From contig CP136063.1 in the NCBI GenBank assembly GCA_032622095.1, positions 31,064,987 to 31,128,986 on the forward strand: a DNA stretch of 64,000 nucleotides. Direction: 5' to 3'. Of the stretch, positions 11,741 through 23,650 are shown piece by piece. The position numbers were made by a program, and so were the translations under genes. The notes below the pieces were generated by a model. The model saw only the letters and a list, made by a program, of their open reading frames with translations, searched no databases and had not been told where the DNA came from. The number at the start of each line of letters is the position of its first letter. The stretch's first letter is position 1. The DNA comes from Siphonodentalium dalli (Eukaryota; Mollusca; Scaphopoda; Gadilida; Siphonodentaliidae).

Positions 11741-13917
11741 ACTGAATGAATGAATTGTTTATTAGCCAACCATAAACATACAATTAATATGTATTGACAA
11801 TGGTGTCCAAACAAATGGTGTTTACAAAACGATAGATGTCTAAACAGCTTACAATGCCATGTACATTAGTGTTAAAAACCGGCCGGAACAGCGTCACAAA
11901 CTCGACAGTAATTTAGTCGTATAACTTTCCCCCCGATATATGACACCATCTTTTATTAAGTTGCAGCCTATTTAAAAACCGACGCTGTGTGTTATTATGG
12001 ATTAACCCTTATACAGAACAAACACTAATATCACTGCCCCCTCCGATATATGTCCACTTTTGTGAACAGGAGACGACACCATCTCTTATTAAGTTGCACT
12101 CTATTTAGAAACCGACGCTGTGTGTTATTATGGATTAAGGGGGAGGTCAAGTGAAACATTTTTAATGGGGATTTACATGCAAATCTCCCCAGCAAAAGTT
12201 GAGAATATGCACTGCCCATGTTGATCAACAGACCCAACAATCATGAACTCAAAGTACTTAGCTGGCTGGTCGGCTCAGTTGTTGACATTGGGAAGATAAC
12301 GTGTGCCACTAGACACGAAATCAATTTTAACACGAAAGCAGACAAGCTTATGACTGTAAGTGGCCATGTTGAAATTATCTCCCCTGTTGTGAAAACATCA
12401 ACATTAAACCCACGAATATTTGCAGTGAAAAAAGAAGGTGAAATATAAACTGATCTATAAAGATACCAGCTAGAATGATACCTCTTCGTTTTATTTCTAA
12501 ATCTGAGCAACGTGCGGGTTCGATCATTTATTGATAGCATCAATATTCAACTGCAATAGCGATGTATTATTTTTGTTTTGTTTTTTTCAACCAAAACCAG
12601 CCACAAATATCAATGCGCTTTGATGGAGGAAAATAGTTCCAAAATTTATACTGATTTCATCTTAGAGTAATATTTATAAATATGATTTGGTGACATTACA
12701 TACTCTTAGGGACCTATTGGTTGACACTTAATTGAAGAAGAGGTATAAAAATACGAAACACGGCACGATGATAGTTTTCCCGGGCTGCGGATGGCGAATT
12801 ACCGAAACATGGATGAGTTCCAGGGCACTTCCGCCGCTAGTCTGAAAACAGTAAATAAAATCAAGTTAAACGCTCATAAAAGAAGAAATTGAATACGATC
12901 GGTGATTAAATTAGCACACATATATTGCGGATAACGGTATCAACATAATAGCGCAATTAGATTGTCCGATTGAACAACGACGAGCCCACTATTAAGAGCT
13001 GCTTGTTGAAAGTTTTTAAATGCATGCATGGTTTGTTGTTGTCAACAAGCCTCCATCTAGTCGAAATGGGGCGAAAGTATGGCGAACTAAACTTTGTTTG
13101 ACTACAAAAAACATGTTCTCCTGAAAATTTTATTGTAATTATCGTTTCACTTAATAATTTCGTTACGTACTACTGTTACTGAAACTGTCATTTAACTCTT
13201 ACTCTGCCTCCGGACTGAAGTTCAACTTAAAGTCGTCATTTCCAAAAAAATTCAAAAATCTCCAAAACAATAATTTTGAATTGGTCCTCCATACCTCAAT
13301 GTAAATAGTTCTTGCAAATGGAGGTTTGGGACCAGTGGTGTTTACATTTTATAATGTGCTATTTCTGCTTTCTGGAATACTATCAAAGGAATATCATGAG
13401 CTCATCCGCCAGGGGAATATCTGAGGAATATTATGAGACATTTAGTTGGAGTTTATCACACTTGCTAGGTATGTAACTTTTGCTGGGGAAATTGTTCGCA
13501 AAATATCATGAGATTATTCCCATCAAACTCCTTTTTTTTTTAAATTTTCTCCAACATTAATGCGTGGTGTATCATCACCAAACCCTATAGCACATTTTGG
13601 TACCAAAATTATGTTTGTTTTTTCTTTTGTTTTGAAGTTTTGGCTTCTTTTCCAAAGACACCCTACTTTCTCGCCAGTCCTCAAAATTGTTCATTTGACC
13701 TCCTCCTTAACCCTTATACAGAACAAACACTTACTTGACTAAGGCACAAACCCAGTAAACGATGGTTTACCAGGCTTTACTCTGTGCCAATTAAGGTAGA
13801 GGTATATATATAGATATGGAATATCTGGGAGTTTGGACAATGAAACACAAAGAAATAGTAAAATAACTGGTAATATAAAATGCTACTTGAACACAGAGAT
13901 ATCGGGAATGAATACTG
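11741..13917. other. No supported gene; minor repeats
   Basis: Contains a short direct duplication (AAACCGACGCTGTGTGTTAT at about 11974 and 12110) and an inverted pair (CTCCCCAGCAAAAGTT near 12185; AACTTTTGCTGGGGAA near 13465). TTATACAGAACAAACACT occurs at about 12009 and 13713. These suggest decayed transposon ends, but no element can be delimited. Open frames of 60-100 codons show no domain. Confidence 0.4.
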
Positions 13918-14002
13918 GGTAGGGGTCTTAAATTCATATTTATTATTTTATACCCACGCAACTTTTTCAAATCTGTTATTTAAAGAGATAATCCATCTTT
14001 AA
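13918..14002 (+). mobile_element. MITE-1 right-end fragment
   Basis: From GGGGTCTTAAATTCATA to the terminus GATAATCCATCTTTAA; about 85 bp of the right end only. Confidence 0.7.
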
Positions 14003-14017
14003 AGAGATAGTCCAAAT

Positions 14018-14555
14018 TTAATGTGTATTATCTCTTTGTAAACGTATTATATAGTTACCGGGGTATAAAATTGTAGAATTGTGGAATAAAACATTATAAC
14101 CAATCAATCTAGGGCATTGGACGTTCTGTGCGTAGCCATAGGAACAGCATAATGCTCTCTATCGCTATATGGTATCACTCGAATGGTCTGTTCTAAAAAT
14201 AGACAAATAAATAGACCCAATAAAATATTCGAAATAAAATCAATATTAAAGATGGATTATCTCTTTGTATGCATGTTTTATGTAGTTACCGGGGTATAAC
14301 ATATTAGACCTGAATCGAAGATTCGTGTCCAGAAATGCTTCTATAGATTAATAATAATTTTATTTCGAATATTTTCTAGTCTAAAAATGTGTAGTTGTTT
14401 AGCTAACGAACAAGAGACCAGAAATTTTATTCATATTTATTATTTTATACCCACGCAACTATTTAAAATGTGTTATTTAAAGAAATAATCCATCCTTAAT
14501 TCATAGAAGCCTTTCCTGACAAGGGTTTTCAGCTCATATTTATTATCATATTGAT
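14018..14555 (+). mobile_element. MITE-1 interrupted by another MITE-1
   Basis: A diverged copy starts near TTAATGTGTATTATCTC, runs to the internal AATATTAA at 14246-14249, is interrupted by a 254 bp MITE-1 derivative, and resumes at 14496 with TTAATTCATAGAAGCC. It has lost its right tip and much of its left subterminal region. Confidence 0.7.
14246..14499 (+). mobile_element. Short MITE-1 derivative (254 bp), nested
   Basis: TTAA at both ends, AGATGGATTATCTCTTT start and GAAATAATCCATCC end. Internal deletion with the same junction as 8113-8282 (GACCAGAAATTTTA to TTCATATTTATT). It sits exactly in the internal TTAA of the flanking copy. Confidence 0.75.
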
Positions 14556-15345
14556 GGATATATTTCGAATTGCGAATGAATAGAAACGCGCCTTGCCTTG
14601 TTCAGCAGAATATTAATTTAAACGAGTTTTCCAACTTCGACAATTTTATTTCACCTCAAAGTCCGAAAACTCGTTTAAATGTAAATTCTGCTGATTTAAC
14701 AAGGTAATGAGTGTTTCTATCACATTCGAAAGTCAAAATATACGCGATAATGTCGTTTACACGACCGCAATCCGCGTGATGTGTAAGAAATTCAACATTA
14801 CCACGGGTTGGGGCGTCACCTATAATTGAGCGGTAGGTATTATAAATATTTAAAAAATATTTTCTACAAGTTCCCGGTGTATAAATCATGTTGCGAAAGA
14901 GAGAGTCCCTCTTTTAAAAAGTCACTTCACATAGTATATTTCTATCGTGGGACATACACGATAAGCATAATACACGACAATTCTTTCCTAAGAGATATAT
15001 TTGTCGCCAAGCCAATGACCACCAAGAAATCGGTTGTTTTTCTAAGAATGATAGACATTTTCTTATTTGAAATGCAAAAACATCACTGGAAACGTTTCAT
15101 AGAAACCTATTTTTTATTGTTGAAGATGCCAGTGAACTTGTTGCAAAGAAGAATTATGTATCTGTTTTAAGTACTTTTCGGAACACATGTACCCCCGAGT
15201 CCAAACGCCTAAACGATTTCCTGTTTCACATCGATATCCATAGCATTGTCCCAAATAACGACTGGTGAACAAACCTGGTTTCCATGACAACTGTTCATAC
15301 CGGGATCATTACAACACGTGTTGCTACTGCTAACGTTAGTTAGAA
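14496..15345. repeat. Segmental duplication D, copy 2
   Basis: Second copy of the block at 9401-10330, including the hairpin (14563-14731) and the AMDIDVKQEIV-ending open frame (here 15209-15445, minus). Unlike copy 1 it is not followed by a finger array. Its far end (CAATTGTCGGATAAAC-like, then TCGAGAGAATG) instead resembles part of unit E found behind ZNF-C and ZNF-D. Confidence 0.7.
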
Positions 15346-15799
15346 TTGTCGGATAAACGACTTCGATTGTAGTCGAGAGAATGTAGAGAACGTACCGAGA
15401 TGTTTCATAGAGACTCATTAATACTGGAGTTGCGTATTGACCCATTTGATCCGAATAATGTGGAGTCTGAACAAGTGACTACCAATTCCTCCACCAATAT
15501 GGTTAAGATAGCGAAAATTGGTCGAGAACTGATGATGATTTTCTAAAAATATTTCATAGTACAAATAGCCGGAACGTGAAATCAATTTCAACAGTCAGTA
15601 AACACATACACATTGATGTACAAGTTATTTCTGCCTTGGGCTAAATGATAAAGATAGATTTATACTTCATACTTGATGGTACAATAAACACAACAAATAA
15701 ACGAATTCTAGTAAATTAAGGGAGGGGATCCCATTTATGTTGTAATAAGTAAATAAGGTCATGTTTATCAATACGCTTGATCTCAGATCGACTGAAAGA
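15346..15799. other. No supported gene
   Basis: Apart from the unit-E-like GACTTCGATTGTAGTCGAGA motif near 15358, nothing recognised. Confidence 0.35.
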
Positions 15800-15990
15800 A
15801 GAAGATACTCTGTGGCAGCCCAAACGTCGTTAGTTGTGACAGATGACATCGATATATTTGTAATGTTGCTCCATTATTTTTACGACTGTGATTTATCCGA
15901 CCAGATACTGATTGTCGCACACACAAAAGGACGAACAACAATAATCGCCAATGAATTGCTGAAAGTCGGCATGACCTGTCAGCAACGCAT
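15800..15990 (+). pseudogene. Fragment of PIN/FEN1-like gene
   Basis: About 55 codons read VVTDDIDIFVMLLHYF, then ILIVAHTKGRTTI and an IxP-less tail. This matches the core of the larger gene at 31-35 kb (LADDTDIFIMLLHF, MASPAKGRTTIDI), including the DDxDIF acidic pair and the KGRTTI motif. The two are diverged enough to be separate family members. The fragment is cut off by the GA microsatellite, and no upstream domain is present. Confidence 0.6.
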
Positions 15991-16139
<149 letters not shown>

Positions 16140-16236
16140 AGATTAGACAGTTTGAGTTAGAGACAGAGAGCGACTCGCTCGCGTTACATCTTGGTTGTTG
16201 TCACATTGCCACTACATTAGATGTTTAAATATGCAT

Positions 16237-16485
16237 GGTATGTCGAGATCTCGAGATAATTAAGTCGAGTTCTCGAGATAATATGTCGGGATCTCGAGAT
16301 AATATGTCGGGATCTCGAGATAATTAAGTCGAGATCTCGAGATAATATGTCGAGATCTCGAGATATTATCTCGAGATAATTAAGTCGAGAGATCTCGAGA
16401 TCATATCTCGAGATAATATGTCGAGATCTCGAGATAATTATGTCGAGATCTCGAGATAATTATGTCGAGATTTCGAGATAATATA
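16237..16485. repeat. Palindromic tandem repeat TCGAGATCTCGAGATAAT
   Basis: About eleven tandem units of roughly 22 bp, consensus TCGAGATCTCGAGATAATTA, with TAAG, TATG and TGGG variants. Each unit contains the palindrome CTCGAGATCTCGAG, so the whole array can pair with itself. Confidence 0.9.
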
Positions 16486-16692
16486 TGTTGTGTGTATGTC
16501 GCAAATGTTGTGTGAATAAAAATTTCTGCTTCACGGTATACTGTAATTTATGTGTGACGTCACAAGTACGCACGCCCGCCTGTTACCTATACACGACCCG
16601 AGCGGGGTCGTTATTAAGCATGTCGATATAAGTATTCACATTATTCGGTGTATAATATGAAGCACTATCTAAACAAGCCCCTGTTCATAAGT

Positions 16693-16729
16693 TGTATTAG
16701 AGCAGAGCGGGAATCTGATTGGCCGCTCC
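16693..16729. repeat. Direct repeat, left copy
   Basis: The segment with AGAGCAGAGCGGGAATCTGA followed by TTGGCCGCTCCC recurs in the same orientation at about 20136-20170, bracketing unit E and ZNF-C. Confidence 0.7.
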
Positions 16730-16833
16730 CCCATCGACATCATGTAGGAAATTATTCCTCTTTTCTTCGCAGCTGGAAACACTCAAACCTCCAGGTACGC
16801 ACTATATAACGAAAGGTCAAGGAAATAACTACC

Positions 16834-17621
16834 ATTCGTGTCGGAGTCTCCGGCGGGAGAGGATCGTACCTTCGGATGCGCCACAGACCATCGGCCCGGC
16901 ACGGATCACTCACCGGCTTACCTGCAGGAATAGCCAGCACGGACCGGATTAGTCCGACGCTGGTACCCAGTGTCGACCCGTCTGTGCTGTATGCCGCGGA
17001 TTAGCCTGGATAACTCGACAGCCATTATCTGACCCGCTTCGATCTCAGATTTTGGTTGTCGAGCTGGCTCTGTTGACAGAATGGAGGGCGAAGTACTTCG
17101 CTGGAAACCCTGCCGTCTCCTGCTAATGGATCACCAGAGCGGGGGACTTGGACCTCGGACACCAGCGAGGGAAGATGCCCTTCAGGACGTCAACGGGATG
17201 ATGCCAGGAGAAGACAGGTGCTGCTGGATAAAAGTTACCAGGACACCCGGACGACTTCCAGCTGGCCTTCTTCTCCTTGGATTTGACCATACCATCTCGT
17301 CAGCCATCCCTTTGGAGCAGCCTGGACTCCGGATACCATCTAGCAGGAGTCCACCTTCACCACAACCGTCACCGACGAGGCAACAACACCTGCTGGTACA
17401 CTGCAGCTACCATCAACCTGCAGTGTTCCAGGGGGCTAAACACCCCCTCGTCTGGACACCAACGACGGTAAGAAGAAGAATTTGCATACAAAAGAAAAAA
17501 AATGCTTCTTCCTTTTTTTTTTATGTTATTCAAATAAAGGCTAAAAATGAGGGGTTAGGGAATGGGCCTCTCGGCCCATTCGAGAATCCCGGGGTTAGCC
17601 CCCCCCCAAAACACTCCTTAT
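16834..17621 (+). mobile_element. 788 bp GC-rich insertion with 9 bp target duplication
   Basis: Flanked by ATAACTACC at 16825-16833 and 17622-17630. The paralogous unit at 27194-27202 has a single ATAACTACC and no insertion. No terminal inverted repeats; starts ATTCGTGTCGGAG and ends with a C-run and CACTCCTTAT. Much richer in GC than its surroundings. The last ~110 bp (TGAGGGGTTAGGGAATGGGC, CGAGAATCCCGGGG) are matched in inverse orientation at about 54430-54540, so the family has more than one copy. A long open frame here (17081-17656) is proline-rich and not protein-like. SINE-like or other retrotransposed element is the best guess. Confidence 0.7.
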
Positions 17622-18140
17622 ATAACTACCGCATTATGTATATAAGCCATTCATGAGGGTGCGCATACTATGCACCATATCAGTGGCAGTTTAATAGTAT
17701 TCATACTGACATGGCCATTGAGTCAACCTGCATGCGTTATGGCCATAGACGCTCACGCATACTCGATATCACGCTAAAATCAGAGAGTGTTCGTGCATTT
17801 GGGCATACAGTTTACATAACTACAATTGTCGGATAAATGACTTGGATTGTATTCGAGAGAATGGGGTTATATATAGGGAGCACTGTCTTGATAGTACTGC
17901 AACAGTTATGGGTGGAACTAGAGTGGACATTTTGGCAGCCATCTCGAGTATTTGTCACTGATTTTGTCCAGTTCATTTTATTTGTCACTGTATATCATAA
18001 TACAAGTATTATATCACATCATTAATGTAAAAATTAGTTTTATTGATAAGGAATTGCCGCTGGCATGGTCGACATATACAAACAATTTTACGAATGTTGG
18101 TACTCAGCGGCCATCTTGAATAAAAATAGTTCCCCAAAGG

Positions 18141-18476
18141 TTACGCATCCACACCAATCAGGATATCAATAAAGATACCCCAGTGATAAATTATTAACAG
18201 AGAAAAAAACTTTAACAGATAATTTTTGTCACACCGCAGTTCTGCTGGATTACATGATTGTTCCCCTTTCTGGCAGATAGATATTGTGTAATCGGTGCCA
18301 CTGGGGTTATCATCCCATGAGCTTTGTCCAAACTCTATGCTCGGAATCCATGTTGTATATAATCCGAGCGAGGCCTTCCAATCATAAAGTTTATAGATAC
18401 AAAGAAGATTAATTCCGCCCTCTTTTCTGCTGTCATCAGAATCTAAGATTGTTTCCAATTCTCCTGCGACGAACAT
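18141..18476 (-). CDS. Small open frame downstream of ZNF-C
   Basis: 111 codons beginning MFVAGELETILDSDDSRKEGG. A related start, MFDEGGLETILDS, lies just downstream of ZNF-G (51214-51390), and another in arm 1 (near 28518). No known domain; no signal peptide. It may be a second exon of the ZNF transcript, a separate small protein, or simply 3' UTR that was duplicated with the genes. Low confidence as a real gene. Confidence 0.2.
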   Translation of the reverse strand: MFVAGELETILDSDDSRKEGGINLLCIYKLYDWKASLGLYTTWIPSIEFGQSSWDDNPSGTDYTISICQKGEQSCNPAELRCDKNYLLKFFSLLIIYHWGIFIDILIGVDA

Positions 18477-18607
18477 ATTATATGTCAGAAACTACATATG
18501 GAGAGATGTATGTGGTCTTATCTCCGGTGTGGATTCTTTCATGTATCGCTAAATTGCTCGATTGGCAAAATCATTCCCCACTATATGTGACATCGGTAAG
18601 GCTTATA

Positions 18608-19901
<1,294 letters not shown>

Positions 19902-20110
19902 TGCGTGGAATAATCAGATCTAATCTAATTCGAACCGAATTCCATTAACACAGTGTAACTGTAATTTATGTAGTTCACGTTAATGAAGGATCAAGTATCA
20001 TTCGAACAAAGGACGGTGGATATATCGTATTCTGTTGAAATTAATTGAATAAACAAGCGTCTAAATATGTGGTTGTATTTAGAAGTGCCATTCGCGAAAC
20101 GATAGAGGAA
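19902..20110 (-). promoter_or_regulatory. ZNF-C upstream block
   Basis: Shared with ZNF-D, -E, -F and -G: plus-strand motifs AATGAAGGATCAAGTATCA, CGAACAAAGGACG, GCGTCTAAATATGTGGTTGT and CGCGAAACGATAGA. Probably 5' UTR and promoter. Confidence 0.4.
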
Positions 20111-20135
20111 TACACAGCCTATATAATATTGAGTT

Positions 20136-20170
20136 GCATTAGAGCAGAGCGGGAATCTGATTGGCCGCTC
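20136..20170. repeat. Direct repeat, right copy
   Basis: Same AGAGCAGAGCGGGAATCTGA segment as at 16693-16729, same orientation. Confidence 0.7.
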
Positions 20171-20325
20171 CCTAAACTATAATGCACTCAGAGAGATACC
20201 AACGTGCGCGAAAATGTAATAAAAAATAATTAAAAAAATAATTTCACTGTATAACTACTTAATTAATTTAATTTAATTTAATGTTAGCAAGAAAAGACAA
20301 TTACAATCTTCAATAATTTTATTTA

Positions 20326-20492
20326 GGAGATAACAGTGTGGTGTTTTGTAATTTCGGAAAGGTACATGGCGAATATACTGTGGCAAATTTAGTTAATGGG
20401 CGACGGCGGAGCCGATCCCATTAACGGGTATTTGCCAAAGTATATTCGACATGCACCTTTCTGAAATCACAAAACACCACACTGTTATCTCC
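20326..20492. repeat. 167 bp imperfect palindrome
   Basis: Left arm GGAGATAACAGTGTGGTG to GGCAAAT and right arm ATTTGCC to CACCACACTGTTATCTCC are inverted copies of about 70-75 bp around a GGGCGACGGCGGAGCCGATCCC centre. Likely a hairpin MITE; GTGGTGTTTTGTA recurs at about 20935. Confidence 0.7.
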
Positions 20493-21751
20493 ATTCTAAT
20501 GCTCTTCGAACTTAAAAATGTTATTTAGACAAACAAATGGCTCGTAATTATCAACCAAATGTGCGGCCATAGAAAACACTCAGCCAATTCACGACTTTTT
20601 ATTCTAAATTTAGTGCGCTAGATAAAATATAGTCCCCCAATTACCATCGCTCTTATCGTTAAAAATACTGATAAACATGAAGAATTGCCACCTCAAATAG
20701 AAATAAATATACACAACAATAATTATTAGTTTCTGCGTGTACCTGATGTCTTTTTCAGATGTTTACCACTTACAAATTGCGGTTTTGATTTTAACGCGAT
20801 CTTGAAGTTGAATTGAAACAATGGGAAATTGTTTACTCAATGCGATGTATTTCACGCCGTGTCTGTCGCGGTTTCATGTCAAGAAATTTGGTCAAATGAT
20901 ATCGAGACACTGACATTGGTAGGGTATAACGTTGTGGTGTTTTGTATTTTATACTGGCTGTCAATTTTCGACAAAAGCCACATCGCTGGTCTGTTTATAT
21001 AGCAACGAGCTAGTAACGGAAGTCAGTGCCAAGGGCGTCGACTCTATAATCTACTCCGTTACGTCGCCGGCATGTAATGCGTAAGAGTGACGTCATGGAG
21101 TGAAATCGGTAGAGTGACACCAACGTACGTACCTACGAATCTGACTGATCGCCATAATATTGTGCGAGCGCACGTAATAAGCGCACCGCACACGCTGCGA
21201 TATTTGTTGCACGATATTTATCACAGACCCTTGCGACGTAAAATCTGTGTACGCACACGATTTTAGTCGATCGACTTTTGTTTTGATCACTTACGATAGA
21301 CCGCCACACACGATGCGATTGGATCGTACGATCTGGTTGTTTACTTTCTCGTGAATGCAATGGGTTAGTTCTATAGACGAGTAGGCCATATAACTGATTT
21401 AATTCTCCACACCAATTCACAATCAAATATTATTTTGCTTGTGTCCAGTCCACCTGTTTCAATTGTACCCGTAGTTGTATTGTAGATGCATGCATGTATT
21501 ACGCCGTCCAATATATGGGCGCCATGTTGTTATGAAATAAAACATGTGATCGACGCGTAATGACATTAATAGCTGAATCTGATTAGCTACTTCGTACAAC
21601 TCATCGTAGAAAATCAAAATTATTTGATTCCTTGCGGGGCAGATCGTACGACAAAATGTCCTGCGATTTTCCACCGCACACAGTGCGATTTGACCCATAA
21701 CCAGTGCCCGATATTTGTCGTACGATATACATCGCATCGTGTGCGGCGGCC
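20493..21751. other. No supported gene
   Basis: About 1.25 kb. Minus-strand open frames at 21093-21737 contain several short repeated phrases (CACACGATGCGAT, GCACACAGTGCGAT, CGTACGAT), which suggests decayed repeats rather than protein. Nothing else recognised. Confidence 0.4.
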
Positions 21752-22279
21752 TTATAGATGGATTATCTCTTTAAATAACAAATTTTAAATAGTTGCGTGG
21801 GTACAAAATAATAGATATGAACTGACGACCTATGTCCGGAAAAGCTTTTATCAATTAATATTGATTTTATTTCGAATATTAAATCGGGCCCGTTTATGTT
21901 ACTATTTTTAGAAACGACCATTCGGATGAGACAATGTTGCAATATAGAGCACTGGACTGTTCCTACGGGTACGCAACGAATGTCAAATGTCACAGATTGG
22001 TTGTTCTATTGTTTTGTTCCACAGATATAAGGGATAATGAGTATAATTAACGTTTATTTGTGACAAAATTGTACAATATAATTTCTGGTCTCTGTTAACA
22101 GTAACCACTATTGTTCGTTAGCTGAACAAACACACCTCTTTAGACCAGAAAATATTCGAAATAAAATTAATATTAATCGATAGAAGCATTTCCGGACAGG
22201 AGTCTTCGATTCAAAAATCTAATATTTTTACCCCGGTAACTATATAATACATGTTTACAAAGAGATAATCCACCTTTAA
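21752..22279 (-). mobile_element. MITE-1, full length (528 bp)
   Basis: Right to left; left target copy is TTAT, right is TTAA. The conserved frame is open (21763-21993) but has lost the usual ATG context. Confidence 0.85.
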
Positions 22280-22640
22280 GACATCATGTAGGAAAAAATT
22301 CCGCTTTTCTTCGCAGTTGGAAACACTGAATGCTCCAGGTACGCACTATATAACGCGAGATCAATGTAATAACGACCGGATTATGCATATATATAAGCCA
22401 TTCCTGATGGTGCGCGCACTATGCACCATACGAGTGGCAGTTTAATGGTATTTATAGTGACATGGCCATTGAGACAACCTGCATGCGTTATGGTCATAGA
22501 CGCTCGTGCATAATCGACATAATGCTAAAATCATATAGTGTTCGTGCATTTGGGCACTCATCAGTTTACTGAATGCAATTGTTGAATAGGTGACTTCGAT
22601 TGAATTCGAGAGAATGGAGTGAATGCACTCAGATGTGTCT
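22280..22640. repeat. Unit E, short copy behind ZNF-D
   Basis: Starts GACATCATGTAGGAA, contains CCAGGTACGCACTATATAAC, TGGCAGTTTAATGG and TCGAGAGAATGGAGTG, then stops; lacks the TTTGGCAGCC portion and everything after it. Confidence 0.7.
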
Positions 22641-22670
22641 ATATCACAACAGTAAACAGTAAAGCTTATA

Positions 22671-23477
22671 TCAAGTGTGGATTCTTTTATGTTTCACAAA
22701 TGTGCTCGATTGAGTGAACGATTTCCCGCATATATCACAATGGTAAGGCTTATCTACGGTGTGGATTCTCTTATGCGTCGCCAAATGGCCCGATCGATTA
22801 AATGATTTTCCACATATATCACAACAGTACGGCTTATATCGAGTGTGGATTCTCTTATGTTTCACCAATGTGCCCGATTGAGTGAATGATTTGCCGCATA
22901 TATCACAATGGTAAGGCTTATCTCCGATCTGGATTCTCTTATGCATCGCCAAGTGGCTCGATTGATTAAATGATTTACCACATATATCACAACGATAAGG
23001 CTTATCCCCGGTGTGGATTCTCTTATGCGTCGCCAAGTGGTCTGTTCGATTAAATGATTTCCCGCATATATCACAGCGGTAAGGCTTATCTCCGGTGTGG
23101 ATTCTCTTGTGTTTCACCAAATCACCCGATTGATTAAATGATTTCCCGCATATATCACACCGGTAAGGCTTATCTCCGGTGTGGATTCTCTTATGTGCCA
23201 CCAAGTAGCTCGTATGATTAAATGATTTCCCACATATATCACAACCGTAAGGCTTATCGCCAATGTGGATTCTCTTATGTGTCACTAAGTTGCCAGATTG
23301 ATTAAAAGATTTCCCGCATATATCACACCAATAAGGCTTAACTCCGGTGTGGATTTTCTTATGTGTCAACAAGCTGTCTGATCGGGTGAACCATTTCCCA
23401 CATGCCTCACAATGATGTTGTTTATTTCCTGTGTTGGCAGTCTCATGATCATTGAGGTTAGCATCTCCCATTATCAC
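22671..23477 (-). CDS. ZNF-D: nine-finger C2H2 protein
   Basis: 268-codon intronless frame, MIMGDANLNDHE leader, then nine complete C2H2 units with TGDKP-type linkers. Finger 1 is CEACGKWF; the last is [14 protein letters not shown]. Ends HKRIHT-stop, the ending shared with ZNF-C, -E and -F, where the Gly-Asp codons of the next linker have become TGA TAT. All zinc ligands are kept. Some linkers are altered (IGDKP, TRYKP, TVDKP). Probable nuclear DNA-binding protein with no effector domain seen; function unknown. Unit E follows and the shared upstream block precedes. Confidence 0.85.
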   Translation of the reverse strand: MIMGDANLNDHETANTGNKQHHCEACGKWFTRSDSLLTHKKIHTGVKPYWCDICGKSFNQSGNLVTHKRIHIGDKPYGCDICGKSFNHTSYLVAHKRIHTGDKPYRCDICGKSFNQSGDLVKHKRIHTGDKPYRCDICGKSFNRTDHLATHKRIHTGDKPYRCDICGKSFNQSSHLAMHKRIQIGDKPYHCDICGKSFTQSGTLVKHKRIHTRYKPYCCDICGKSFNRSGHLATHKRIHTVDKPYHCDICGKSFTQSSTFVKHKRIHT

Positions 23478-23650
23478 GTTAAGTGGCTATATAAATATAT
23501 ATAGGTCATCTAATCTAATTTTTCTGTTGAATAAACATTCGTCTTAATATGTGGTTGTGTTTATACGCGCCATTCACGAACGATAGATGAATACACAGCC
23601 TACATGTGAGTCTACACTACCGTGCGTTGTGGGTCACATGTCTCAAATGA
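23478..23650 (-). promoter_or_regulatory. ZNF-D upstream block, shortened
   Basis: Retains GTCTTAATATGTGGTTGTG, CGCCATTCACGAACGATAGA and CATGTGAGTCTACACTA but lacks the GAAGGATCAAG part present in ZNF-C and ZNF-E. A deletion between the leader and this block is likely. Confidence 0.4.

Larger units (their letters stand above)
16740..18520. repeat. Unit E behind ZNF-C (contains an insertion)
   Basis: Block repeated behind four ZNF genes: starts CATCATGTAGGAA, then CCAGGTACGCACTATATAAC, TATGCACCATA, CAGTGGCAGTTTAAT, TTTGGCAGCCATCTCGAG, CAGCGGCCATCTTGAA and TCCAATTSTCCTGCGACGAA. Other copies are at 22280-22640 (short), 27108-28560 and, inverted, 38530-40018. This copy alone carries the insertion at 16834-17621 and lacks the expanded minisatellite. 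Confidence 0.75.

Noticed and set aside
17081-17656. 191-codon open frame in the GC-rich insertion
   Set aside because: Low-complexity Pro/Arg/Ser-rich product with no domain; high GC content alone keeps frames open.
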